Of a stretch of 6,826 nt of DNA, positions 1-6,132 are shown piece after piece. Origin of the DNA: Alphaproteobacteria bacterium (GTDB lineage: Bacteria > Pseudomonadota > Alphaproteobacteria > Micropepsales > Micropepsaceae); assembly GCA_017307315.1 (NCBI GenBank), contig JAFKFF010000051.1:12833-19658 (forward strand), written 5' to 3'. Numbering within the stretch: the stretch's first letter is position 1; each line of letters starts with the position of its first letter. The translations under genes and the position numbers were made by a program. Under the pieces are notes generated by a model, which was not told the origin of the DNA, did not search any database, and worked only from the letters and a program-made list of their open reading frames with translations.

Positions 1-1069
1 TCTGGTGCGTCATCGCTTGCGTGCCGACCTGAGTCATGCCCGGCTGCATGATGTCGCCGGTGCGATAACCGTCGGCCAGCACCCGCTCCACCGCCTTGTC
101 CAGCAGCTTGGCATCTTCGACGCGGCCGAAAGAATAACGCAGGCACATGGCGAAGGAGAGAATGGAGGCGATGGGATTGGCAAGGCCCTTGCCCGCGATG
201 TCGGGCGCGCTACCATGGATGGGCTCGTACAGCGCCGCCTGTTTGCCGTTCACCTTCGCGCCCAGCGACGCCGAGGGCAGCATGCCGATGGAGCCGGTGA
301 GCTGCGCCGCTTCGTCCGACAGCACATCGCCGAACAGATTGTCGGTGACGATCACGTCATACTGCTTGGGATTGCGCACCAGCTGCATGGCGCAATTGTC
401 AGCCAGGACATGGGAGAGCTGCACGTCGGCAAACTCTTCCTTGTGCACCTTGCTGACGACTTCGCGCCACAAGACGCCGGTCACCATAACATTCGACTTC
501 TCGGCCGAGGCCACGCGGCCCCCGCGCAGCCGCGCCAGCTCGAAAGCGACGCGGGCAATGCGGGCGATTTCGGAGGTCGTGTAAACTTGCGTATCCACGG
601 CGCGCTTCTGACCGTCGGGCAAGCTGGTGGTTTCCTTGGGCTCGCCGAAATAAACCCCGCCGGTCAACTCGCGCACGATCAGGATATCGAGACCGGAAAC
701 GATTTCCGGCTTCAGGGTGGAGGCGTCCTTCAGCGCGTCGAAGCAGAGCGCGGGCCTGAGGTTGGCGAACAGTTCCAGATCCTTGCGCAGGCGGAGCAGA
801 CCGCGTTCCGGCTTTTGCGTGAAGGGCAGAGAATCCCATTGCGGCCCGCCCACGGCGCCGAACAGCACGGCGTCAGCACGTTTCGCTTTTTCGATGGTTT
901 CGTCGGGATCGGAGCGGCCGGTCTTTTCGAACGCGGTGCCGCCGACCAGGCCTTCCTCGACCGTATAGCCGAAATTGCGGTTCTTGCCGTACCAGGACAG
1001 CACCCGCTGGGTCGCGTCCATCACTTCGGGGCCGATGCCGTCGCCCGGCGTCAGAAGAATATTGTGCAT
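1..1069 (-). CDS. leuB: 3-isopropylmalate dehydrogenase (3' end cut by window edge)
   Basis: Cytosolic enzyme of leucine biosynthesis. It oxidises and decarboxylates (2R,3S)-3-isopropylmalate to 2-oxoisocaproate, using NAD+ and Mg2+ or Mn2+. The 356 visible codons begin [16 protein letters not shown], the usual N-terminus of the family. Substrate-binding arginines are seen at about R95, R105 (FANLRP) and R133 in [10 protein letters not shown]. Catalytic Tyr140 and Lys191 (AEKSNVM, then WREVV) are present. Metal-binding aspartates fit D224, D248 and D252 ([14 protein letters not shown]). The NAD site motif [14 protein letters not shown] lies at 286-299. Family members are about 350-370 residues, so only a few C-terminal residues are lost off the left edge. 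The ATG is 9 nt after the leuD stop and has a good ribosome binding site, which argues for one transcript. All key residues appear intact. Identification is very secure; residue roles come from family knowledge. Confidence 0.97.
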   Translation of the reverse strand, partial: MHNILLTPGDGIGPEVMDATQRVLSWYGKNRNFGYTVEEGLVGGTAFEKTGRSDPDETIEKAKRADAVLFGAVGGPQWDSLPFTQKPERGLLRLRKDLELFANLRPALCFDALKDASTLKPEIVSGLDILIVRELTGGVYFGEPKETTSLPDGQKRAVDTQVYTTSEIARIARVAFELARLRGGRVASAEKSNVMVTGVLWREVVSKVHKEEFADVQLSHVLADNCAMQLVRNPKQYDVIVTDNLFGDVLSDEAAQLTGSIGMLPSASLGAKVNGKQAALYEPIHGSAPDIAGKGLANPIASILSFAMCLRYSFGRVEDAKLLDKAVERVLADGYRTGDIMQPGMTQVGTQAMTHQ

Positions 1070-1073
1070 GTCG

Positions 1074-1079
1074 TCCTCT
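1074..1079 (-). promoter_or_regulatory. leuB ribosome binding site overlapping the leuD stop
   Basis: The minus strand reads AGAGGA four bases before the leuB ATG at 1069. It overlaps the last base of the leuD TAA stop (1081-1079). This fixes the leuB start and suggests that leuB translation is coupled to leuD. Confidence 0.75.
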
Positions 1080-1684
1080 TACAGCCAGGGCGCGTCGGTC
1101 TTGTGCTTCTTCTCATAGGCCGAGATCTGGTCTTCGTCGCGCAGGGTCAGACCGATATCGTCCCAGCCGTTGAGCAGGCATTGGCGGCGGAACGGATCGA
1201 CCTCGAACTTCACCATGCCGCCGTCGGGGCCGCGGATTTCCTGCGCTTCCAGATCGACCGAAATGCGGGCATTGGCGCCGCGCATCGCATCGTCCATCAG
1301 CTTGTCGACGATATCCTGCGGCAGCTTGATCGGCAGGATGCCGTTCTTGAAGCAATTGTTGTAGAAAATATCCGCGAAGCTGGGCGCGATGACGCAGCGG
1401 ATGCCGAAATCGAGCAGCGCCCAGGGCGCATGCTCGCGCGAGGAGCCGCAGCCGAAATTTTCGCCCGTCACCAGGATCTGCGCCTTGCGGTAGGCCGGCT
1501 TGTTCAGCACGAAATCGGGAATCTCGCTGCCATCGGGCTTGTAACGCATCTCGTCGAACAGGGCCTTGCCCAGGCCGGTGCGGCGGATGGTTTTGAGGAA
1601 TTGCTTGGGAATGATCATGTCGGTGTCGACATTGATCATGTTGAGGGGGGCGGCGATGCCGTCCAGCTTTTTGAAGGGTTCCAT
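1079..1684 (-). CDS. leuD: 3-isopropylmalate dehydratase small subunit
   Basis: Small subunit of isopropylmalate isomerase. With the iron-sulfur large subunit LeuC it converts 2-isopropylmalate to 3-isopropylmalate in the cytosol. From the ATG at 1684 the protein is 201 residues, the normal family length. It begins [20 protein letters not shown]. Family motifs seen are [13 protein letters not shown] (18-30), [17 protein letters not shown] (74-90, the substrate-recognition loop region) and [16 protein letters not shown] (102-117). The frame stays open upstream to 1813, but the extra 43 residues do not resemble LeuD, so the 1684 start is preferred even though no strong ribosome binding site precedes it. 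leuB follows after 9 nt. leuC, whose product it must pair with, is not adjacent: the upstream gene is selO. The 186-nt gap before leuD presumably carries its promoter, but I could not pick convincing -35 and -10 boxes. Confidence 0.97.
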   Translation of the reverse strand: MEPFKKLDGIAAPLNMINVDTDMIIPKQFLKTIRRTGLGKALFDEMRYKPDGSEIPDFVLNKPAYRKAQILVTGENFGCGSSREHAPWALLDFGIRCVIAPSFADIFYNNCFKNGILPIKLPQDIVDKLMDDAMRGANARISVDLEAQEIRGPDGGMVKFEVDPFRRQCLLNGWDDIGLTLRDEDQISAYEKKHKTDAPWL

Positions 1685-1818
1685 GGCGGCGGGACCATAC
1701 TCATTTGGCCCCGGCCCCGCCACCCGTTTTCTGGGAGCGGTTCCAGGAAAAATGTGTAGCGGTTGCCACGACGCTGACGCTAAGCAACTCCGTCCGGAAC
1801 CGCGACAAAACAAAGAGA

Positions 1819-1857
1819 TAGAGCGTTTCGCGATTCCATGAAACGCGAAACGCTCTA
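1819..1857 (-). terminator. Perfect 14-bp inverted repeat after selO; likely terminator
   Basis: TAGAGCGTTTCGCG at 1819-1832 is repeated exactly in inverted form at 1844-1857, with an 11-nt loop. The stem begins 13 nt beyond the selO stop. On the minus strand it is followed by TCTCTTTGTTTTG (1818-1806), a broken but T-rich tract, so it fits an intrinsic terminator for the rhlE-yaiI-selO transcript. It also separates that unit from leuD. The perfect arms and the internal direct repeat of GCGTTTC would equally suit a dispersed palindromic repeat; a single window cannot decide. Confidence 0.65.
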
Positions 1858-1870
1858 CAAATCGGCGCTT

Positions 1871-3310
1871 TCAGGACGAGCAGGAGACGGAAAGACCGGC
1901 GAATTCCGGGGCCGGCGGCTCGGATAAGGCTTCCTCGCCGGGATGCTCGGCGTAAGGGGCCTGCACCAGCCGCAGGATGCGGTCCAGCGGCCCCGCATCG
2001 CCCCGGTCCTCGACCGCCCGGATGGCGGTCTCGGCCACCCAGTTGCGCAAGACATATCTGGGATTGACCGCGTCCATGGCGGCCCGCCGGTCGCCCTCCC
2101 CGTCCATGCGGGCGCGGTAGCGTTCGCGCCAGGCCAGTGCCGCCTCGCGGGCCGGGCCGAACAGGAAAAGCCAGTCCTCGCCGGTCTGGGTGAGGCCGCG
2201 AAAGGCTTGGGAATAGTCGGCCCGGGTCTTGGCCATCAGTTGCAGGAGGGAACGGATCAGATCGTCGTCGCCTTCTTCCCGGCGCACCAGCCCCAGCTTG
2301 GCGCGCATCAGGGCGCGGAAGCGGTCGACGAAGATGCCCTCATAGGCGTCCAGATGCTTCACCAGCGCATCGCCGTCGATCAGGCTGGAAAGCGCCAGCG
2401 CCAGGGCGCGCAGGTTCCAATGCCCGATGCCGGGCTGGTTGGAGAAGGAATAGCGCCCGCCTTCGTCGGTATGGTTGCAGATGAAGTCGGGATCATAGGC
2501 ATCCAGAAAACCGTAAGGCCCGTAGTCCAGCGTGATCCCCAGGATGGACATATTGTCGGTGTTCATCACGCCATGGGCGAAGCCTGCGGCCTGCCATTCG
2601 GCCATCAATTCGGCGGTGCGTTTCGCCACTTCGCCGAACCAGCCCGCATAATCGCCGGCGAATGCCGGAAAATATTCGCCGATCACATGATCGGCCAGAA
2701 GCCGCACCTGATCGTGCTTCCCGCGATGATGGAAATGCTCGAAATGGCCGAAGCGAACATGGCTGCGCGCCAGGCGGGTGAGGATGGCGCCCGGCTCGGG
2801 CTGCTCGCGCATCACGGTTTCTCCGGTGGCGACGATCGAAAGCGCCCGGCTGGTGGCAATGCCAAGCCCGGCAATCGCTTCGCTGCCCAGATATTCGCGG
2901 ATGGTGGAGCGCATCACCGCGCGCCCGTCGCCGAAGCGTGAATAGGGCGTGAGACCGGCGCCCTTGAGCTGGATGTCCCACAGATCGCCCTTCGCATCGC
3001 GCGCCTGCCCGATCAGCAACGCACGGCCGTCGCCCAACTGCCCCGCCCAGGCGCCGAACTGGTGGCCGGAATAGACCATCGCCAGGGGCTGAAAATCACC
3101 CAGCATTTTTCGCCCCGAAAAGACCGGCACGAAGTCCGGATCGGAAAAAACCGATGGACCGAGCCCGATCAACGCGGCCGCCTCGGGATTGGCGTGCAAA
3201 AGAGTAAGCGTCTCGCCCACGCGCTCCGCCGGCATCCGGGTATAAAATTCACCCGGCAACCGCGCGTAGTGATTTTCGAGACGAAGGCCGAAGGCGGGAG
3301 CGTCGGACAT
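1871..3310 (-). CDS. selO: SelO-type protein AMPylase (YdiU family)
   Basis: SelO is a pseudokinase-fold enzyme that binds ATP in flipped orientation and transfers AMP to Ser, Thr or Tyr of target proteins, with links to redox stress. From the ATG at 3310 it has 479 residues, close to E. coli YdiU (478). Residues matching the active site reported for Pseudomonas syringae SelO are present: K116 (QLKGAGLTPYSR), E139, R179, R186, D252 and N253 (NTDN), and D262 (DYGPYGF). Cys278 (ICNHTD) and Cys477 in the C-terminal SCSS match the regulatory disulfide pair. Cys477 stands where eukaryotic SelO has selenocysteine; here it is an ordinary Cys codon. A GTG directly before the ATG (3313) is an alternative start. 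The start lies 4 nt after the yaiI stop with only a weak ribosome binding site, so coupled translation is likely. An inverted-repeat terminator follows. Targets in this organism are unknown. Confidence 0.95.
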   Translation of the reverse strand: MSDAPAFGLRLENHYARLPGEFYTRMPAERVGETLTLLHANPEAAALIGLGPSVFSDPDFVPVFSGRKMLGDFQPLAMVYSGHQFGAWAGQLGDGRALLIGQARDAKGDLWDIQLKGAGLTPYSRFGDGRAVMRSTIREYLGSEAIAGLGIATSRALSIVATGETVMREQPEPGAILTRLARSHVRFGHFEHFHHRGKHDQVRLLADHVIGEYFPAFAGDYAGWFGEVAKRTAELMAEWQAAGFAHGVMNTDNMSILGITLDYGPYGFLDAYDPDFICNHTDEGGRYSFSNQPGIGHWNLRALALALSSLIDGDALVKHLDAYEGIFVDRFRALMRAKLGLVRREEGDDDLIRSLLQLMAKTRADYSQAFRGLTQTGEDWLFLFGPAREAALAWRERYRARMDGEGDRRAAMDAVNPRYVLRNWVAETAIRAVEDRGDAGPLDRILRLVQAPYAEHPGEEALSEPPAPEFAGLSVSCSS

Positions 3311-3314
3311 CACT

Positions 3315-3767
3315 CTAGCCTGCGCGCTTCAGGGCCTGGATGCAATTTTCCAGTTCGCCCAGGAACCGCGAACGGTCCTGCTTCGAAAAACCGGCATGAT
3401 AGGTCTGTCCGCCCGTGACCTCGCGCAGGTGCCGGTTCAATTCCCGCATGCCCAGCGCCATGCCGACATTGTCATTCGTGAACGGCTTGCCATTGGGTGC
3501 GATGACGCGCGCGCCTTTTTGAAGGCAGCGCGCCGCCAGCGGGATGTCGGCCGTGATCACGATGTCCTTGGCCCCGGCATGCGCGGCGATCCAGTCGTCG
3601 GCGGCATCCGGGCCTTCGGGCACCAGCACATGGCAGATGCGCGGATGGATCGAAGGGCGCAATCCGCCATTGCTGACGATGGTGACGTCCAGCCTGTGCC
3701 GGATGGCGACCTTCTCCACCTCGGCCTTCACCGGGCAGGCATCGCCATCGACAAGGATCGCAGTCAT
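3315..3767 (-). CDS. yaiI: UPF0178 (YaiI/YqxD, DUF188) family protein
   Basis: A small conserved protein of unknown biochemical role. The 150 residues match the family in length and order: the N-terminal strand and acidic motif ILVDGDACPVKAEV (4-17), then EGPDAADDWIA (51-61), VITADIPLAARCLQKGARV (70-88), PNGKPFTNDNV (91-101), and the C-terminal FSKQDRSRFLGELE (127-140). The spaced acidic residues (D7, D9, D54, D57, D58, D73) resemble the metal-binding pattern of PIN-like nucleases. That nuclease idea is inference; no activity is assumed. There is no signal peptide or membrane segment, so it should be cytosolic. The ATG at 3767 lies 5 nt after the rhlE stop and has no clear ribosome binding site, so translation is probably coupled to rhlE. 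It ends 4 nt before the selO ATG. Confidence 0.92.
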   Translation of the reverse strand: MTAILVDGDACPVKAEVEKVAIRHRLDVTIVSNGGLRPSIHPRICHVLVPEGPDAADDWIAAHAGAKDIVITADIPLAARCLQKGARVIAPNGKPFTNDNVGMALGMRELNRHLREVTGGQTYHAGFSKQDRSRFLGELENCIQALKRAG

Positions 3768-3772
3768 GGCCG

Positions 3773-5086
3773 TCAGGCGGCGTCGCGCTTGCGGTGCCAG
3801 TGGGCGCGCGCACCATTGCGCTTCTTGGCCGGCTGGCCCTGTCCGCCGGGCTTGCCGCTCTTGTGGCCTTTATGCCCATGCGGCTTGCCGTGACGATGGC
3901 CGTGGGGACGGCGCTGTTCTTCGGCCTGAGCCTTCTGGGCTTCGGTCAATTCGGGCAGGTCGTGTGGCACCACCGTGATCTTGTTGCGGGTGAGCCGCTC
4001 GATATCGCGCAGATAATCCCGCTCCGACGCATCGCAGAACGAGATGGCGATGCCCTCCCCGCCCGCCCGCGCGGTACGGCCGATGCGGTGGACATAGCTT
4101 TCCGGTTCGTTGGGCAGCTCGAAATTGATCACATGCGAGATGTCGTCGATGTCGATACCGCGCGCGGCGATGTCAGTCGCCACCAGAACCCGGGCCTTGC
4201 CGGTGCGGAACATCTCCAGCGCGCGCTGGCGGGCATTCTGGCTCTTGTTGCCGTGAATGGGCTCGGCCACCACGCCGCTCTTGCTCAGATGTTCGCTGAC
4301 GCGGTTGGCGCCATGCTTGGTGCGAGTGAAAACGATGACGCGGTTCATCGCTTCGTCCTTCAGCAGCACGCTCAGGAGCTGGCGCTTCTGCGGCATCGGC
4401 ACATAGTAAAGCTTCTGCTCGATGCGGTCGGCGGTGCGTCCCTGCGGCGTCACTTCGATCCGCTCCGGCGATTTCAGCATGTCGCCCACCAGCTTGACGA
4501 TGTCGTCGGGCATGGTGGCGGAGAACAGCATCGACTGACGCGCCTTGGGCAAATGCGCCACGATCTTGCGCACGTCGCGGATGAAGCCCATGTCGAGCAT
4601 GCGGTCGGCTTCGTCGACGATGAAGACCTGCACCGTGTCCAGGCGGATATGCTTCTGCTGCACCAGGTCGAGCAGGCGGCCCGGCGTCGCCACCAGAATA
4701 TCCACGCCGTTCTTCATGGCGTTGATCTGGGCGTTCTGGCTGACGCCGCCCAGGATGACGGCGCGCTTCAGGTTGAGAAAGCGGCCATAGATGCGAAGGC
4801 TATCCTCGATCTGCACCGCCAGTTCGCGGGTGGGCGCCAGGATCAGCGCCTTGGCCTCGCGCGGCCGGGGCGGGACATGGCCGATGGAGAGTTTCTGCAG
4901 CAGCGGCAGGCCGAAGGCGGCGGTCTTGCCGGTGCCGGTCTGGGCGATGCCCAAAAGGTCGCGGCCCGCCAGCAGCGCCGGGATGGCGCGCGCCTGGATG
5001 GGAGTGGGATGGGTGTAATTCTCCGCCGCGAGCGCGCGGAGGATCGGCTCGGCGACGCCAAGGGCGGCAAACGTTACGTCAGTCAC
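3773..5086 (-). CDS. rhlE: DEAD-box ATP-dependent RNA helicase, RhlE type
   Basis: ATP-driven RNA-unwinding enzyme acting in ribosome assembly, RNA turnover and growth in the cold. Counting from the GTG at 5086 it has 437 residues. Motifs run in the correct order: Q motif (F6, PTPIQ 27-31), motif I AQTGTGKT (48-55), PTRELA (85-90), GG (113-114), TPGR (134-137), DEAD (158-161), SAT (189-191), VIVFTRT (250-256), DIAARGID (305-312) and HRIGRTAR (333-340). The core ends near residue 375. The tail from about 391 is rich in His, Gly, Lys and Arg ([15 protein letters not shown]), a likely RNA-binding extension with possible metal affinity. The frame stays open to an upstream ATG at 5164, but those 26 residues are not helicase-like, while AAGGA sits 5 nt before the GTG; GTG is therefore chosen. 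First gene of rhlE-yaiI-selO. RhlE rather than DeaD/CsdA is favoured by the size and short basic tail. Confidence 0.94.
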   Translation of the reverse strand: MTDVTFAALGVAEPILRALAAENYTHPTPIQARAIPALLAGRDLLGIAQTGTGKTAAFGLPLLQKLSIGHVPPRPREAKALILAPTRELAVQIEDSLRIYGRFLNLKRAVILGGVSQNAQINAMKNGVDILVATPGRLLDLVQQKHIRLDTVQVFIVDEADRMLDMGFIRDVRKIVAHLPKARQSMLFSATMPDDIVKLVGDMLKSPERIEVTPQGRTADRIEQKLYYVPMPQKRQLLSVLLKDEAMNRVIVFTRTKHGANRVSEHLSKSGVVAEPIHGNKSQNARQRALEMFRTGKARVLVATDIAARGIDIDDISHVINFELPNEPESYVHRIGRTARAGGEGIAISFCDASERDYLRDIERLTRNKITVVPHDLPELTEAQKAQAEEQRRPHGHRHGKPHGHKGHKSGKPGGQGQPAKKRNGARAHWHRKRDAA

Positions 5087-5091
5087 AATAG

Positions 5092-5096
5092 TCCTT
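5092..5096 (-). promoter_or_regulatory. rhlE ribosome binding site (decides the GTG start)
   Basis: The minus strand reads TTTTAAGGACTATTGTG, placing AAGGA five bases before the GTG at 5086. It is the strongest such site near the 5' end of rhlE and supports the GTG over the ATG at 5164. Confidence 0.8.
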
Positions 5097-5102
5097 AAAA
5101 CC

Positions 5103-5158
5103 GGAAGACCGCGCGCGCCAAATCGGGCGTCGCACGGGAACGGCTGTTGCCGTCTTCC
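5103..5158 (-). promoter_or_regulatory. Foldable rhlE leader element (branched hairpin)
   Basis: In the rhlE mRNA direction, GGAAGAC (5158-5152) can pair with GTCTTCC (5109-5103). The enclosed loop can form two further hairpins: CGGC-AACA-GCCG (5152-5141, sharing one base with the outer stem) and CGCC-CGATTT-GGCG (5129-5116). The outer stem closes 6 nt before the AAGGA site, a position from which folding could alter ribosome access. The pairings are exact in the sequence; the regulatory role is inference, and no known riboswitch or thermometer family is recognised. Confidence 0.4.
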
Positions 5159-5241
5159 ACGCACACTGGAGGGAACGGAGGTTCAAAAATTTCCCGGCGA
5201 TGAGGCCCAAAGCCTTTGTGCGGTCGCAACGGGATGACCGC

Positions 5242-5270
5242 TATATCGGAGCCAAGCCCCTTAAAGTCAA
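5242..5270 (-). promoter_or_regulatory. Candidate sigma-70 type promoter for rhlE
   Basis: The minus strand has TTGACT (5270-5265), a near-consensus -35 box, then 17 nt and GATATA (5247-5242) as a weak -10 box. TATAGC, two bases on, is an alternative with 19-nt spacing. Transcription starting near 5235 would give rhlE a leader of about 150 nt. The -35 is good and the -10 only fair. Confidence 0.4.
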
Positions 5271-5441
5271 GTAAATTTCGCAATGCAGCAAAAAAGCCCA
5301 GGCTTTCCGCGCCGCAACCTTCTCTTAACCTCGCTTGCAGGCTGCTTGTTTCTGTAGTCATCATACCGGATTGCGCCCTGCTCGCAGCCGGACGTGGGGG
5401 CGTTCTGTTATCAACCGGCTTGGGTGTGGCGTCGGTTCAAA

Positions 5442-5996
5442 ATGGCTCATTACGACAACGAAGGGTTCAAGCCCCTCGCGCAAACGTCTGCGACGGGCAA
5501 AGTGAAGTGGTTCAACGCGACCAAGGGGTATGGCTTCATAACCCTGAACGACGGAGGCGATGCATTCTGCCACGCCTCGGCGCTGCAGGCCGTCGGCCAC
5601 AGCGAAGTGCCGCAAGGCGCGACCATCATCTGCGATCTGGCGGATTCCCAGCGCGGGCTTCAGGTGGTTGCCGTTCACAGCGTCGATCTTTCCACCGCGG
5701 AAGCGTCCTCCCCGCGGGGACCCCGCCGGGATTTCGGCGGCGACCGTTTCGGCGGCGGGCGCGGCTATCGCGACAGCGGCCCCACCGGCCCCATGGTCGA
5801 AGGCAAGATCAAGTTCTTCAACGACCAGAAGGGCTTCGGCTTTGTGATGCCGGATTCGGGCGCCAGCGACATCTATCTGCATGCCAGCGCGCTCCGGCGT
5901 TCGGGGGTGCAGGCGGTCGAGCCCGACCAGCGCATCCGCTATTCCACGCGCCAGGGGAACAAGGGCGTGGAAGTCGACCGGGTTGAGATCATTTGA
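5442..5996 (+). CDS. Tandem cold-shock-domain protein (CspA family)
   Basis: Single-stranded nucleic-acid binding protein, probably an RNA chaperone acting in the cytosol during cold or stationary phase. From the ATG at 5442 it has 184 residues and two cold-shock domains. Domain 1 (about 18-83) has GKVKWFNATKGYGFI with RNP1 KGYGFI (28-33) and an RNP2-like DAFCHASAL (40-48). Domain 2 (about 119-184) has GKIKFFNDQKGFGFV with KGFGFV (130-135) and DIYLHASAL (143-151). The linker (84-117) is rich in Arg, Gly and Asp (DFGGDRFGGGRGYRD), like an RGG segment. RNP2 of domain 1 departs from the usual DVFVH by A41 and C43. An upstream in-frame GTG at 5394 adds 16 residues unlike the family and was not chosen. 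Two-domain proteins of this size are typical of alphaproteobacteria. The gene is divergent from rhlE and convergent with the ABC exporter gene. Confidence 0.92.
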   Translation: MAHYDNEGFKPLAQTSATGKVKWFNATKGYGFITLNDGGDAFCHASALQAVGHSEVPQGATIICDLADSQRGLQVVAVHSVDLSTAEASSPRGPRRDFGGDRFGGGRGYRDSGPTGPMVEGKIKFFNDQKGFGFVMPDSGASDIYLHASALRRSGVQAVEPDQRIRYSTRQGNKGVEVDRVEII

Positions 5997-6017
5997 TCGC
6001 ACGGATCTTTTGACGCC

Positions 6018-6100
6018 TGGCGTCGTCGCGCGTGCTCACGTGCTATACGCGTCCATACGCTGCTGCTATGGACCCGCGCGACGCTCCTAGCCAGACGCCA
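6018..6100. repeat. Compound inverted repeat between convergent genes
   Basis: Three nested exact dyads are visible: TGGCGTC (6018-6024) with GACGCCA (6094-6100); GTCGCGCG (6025-6032) with CGCGCGAC (6075-6082); and GTCCATA (6051-6057) with TATGGAC (6067-6073). A competing hairpin CGCGT (6029-6033) with ACGCG (6047-6051) and a short GACGCC-T-GGCGTC (6012-6024) also exist. The element fills most of the 136-nt gap between the two stop codons, where a two-way terminator is expected, but no T-run follows on either strand. It may be a factor-dependent stop, an mRNA 3'-end stabiliser, a palindromic repeat or a small RNA; the sequence alone does not decide. Confidence 0.5.
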
Positions 6101-6132
6101 AAATCTCTCGTGCTCGCGGGATAAGCGTGACG

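Larger units (their letters stand above)
5087..5441. other. 355-nt divergent intergenic region between rhlE and the cold-shock gene
   Basis: No believable gene lies here. On the rhlE side it holds the ribosome binding site, a foldable leader and a candidate promoter. Other short dyads are GAAC-GGAG-GTTC (5173-5184) and AAAGCC-CA-GGCTTT (5293-5306, beside an A/T run), and the stretch 5260-5300 is AT-rich for this genome. On the cold-shock side AGCCGG (5386-5391) is inverted as CCGGCT (5415-5420), about 20 nt before the start codon. I could not find a convincing plus-strand promoter or a strong ribosome binding site for the cold-shock gene. Confidence 0.7.

Noticed and set aside
5..1759. A 584-codon open frame on the plus strand across leuB and leuD
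   Set aside because: It lies opposite two certain genes. Its long openness follows from their GC-rich codon use, and its translation (many His, Gln, Val, Gly) resembles no family.
1858..1876. Possible selenocysteine (UGA) read-through at the selO C-terminus
   Set aside because: The protein ends in SCSS with an ordinary Cys codon, then a stop. No in-frame UGA at the redox position, so no recoding is needed.
1943..2941. A 332-codon plus-strand frame opposite selO
   Set aside because: Antisense shadow of selO. No recognisable domain, and the minus-strand SelO motifs are complete.
3794..5098. A 434-codon plus-strand frame opposite rhlE
   Set aside because: Antisense shadow of rhlE. Its hydrophobic start is the reverse reading of the His/Gly/Lys tail, not a real membrane segment.
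5290..5306. AAAGCC-CA-GGCTTT followed by six T on the minus strand, like an intrinsic terminator
   Set aside because: The workable stem is only about 5 bp, and no gene on the minus strand ends upstream of it. Probably chance, or minor leader structure.
5325..5330. TTAACC, half of a CtrA binding motif, upstream of the cold-shock gene
   Set aside because: The second TTAA at the required spacing is missing; a lone 6-mer is expected by chance.
5361..6002. A 213-codon minus-strand frame opposite the cold-shock gene
   Set aside because: No family resemblance; the plus-strand gene has two clear cold-shock domains over the same stretch.
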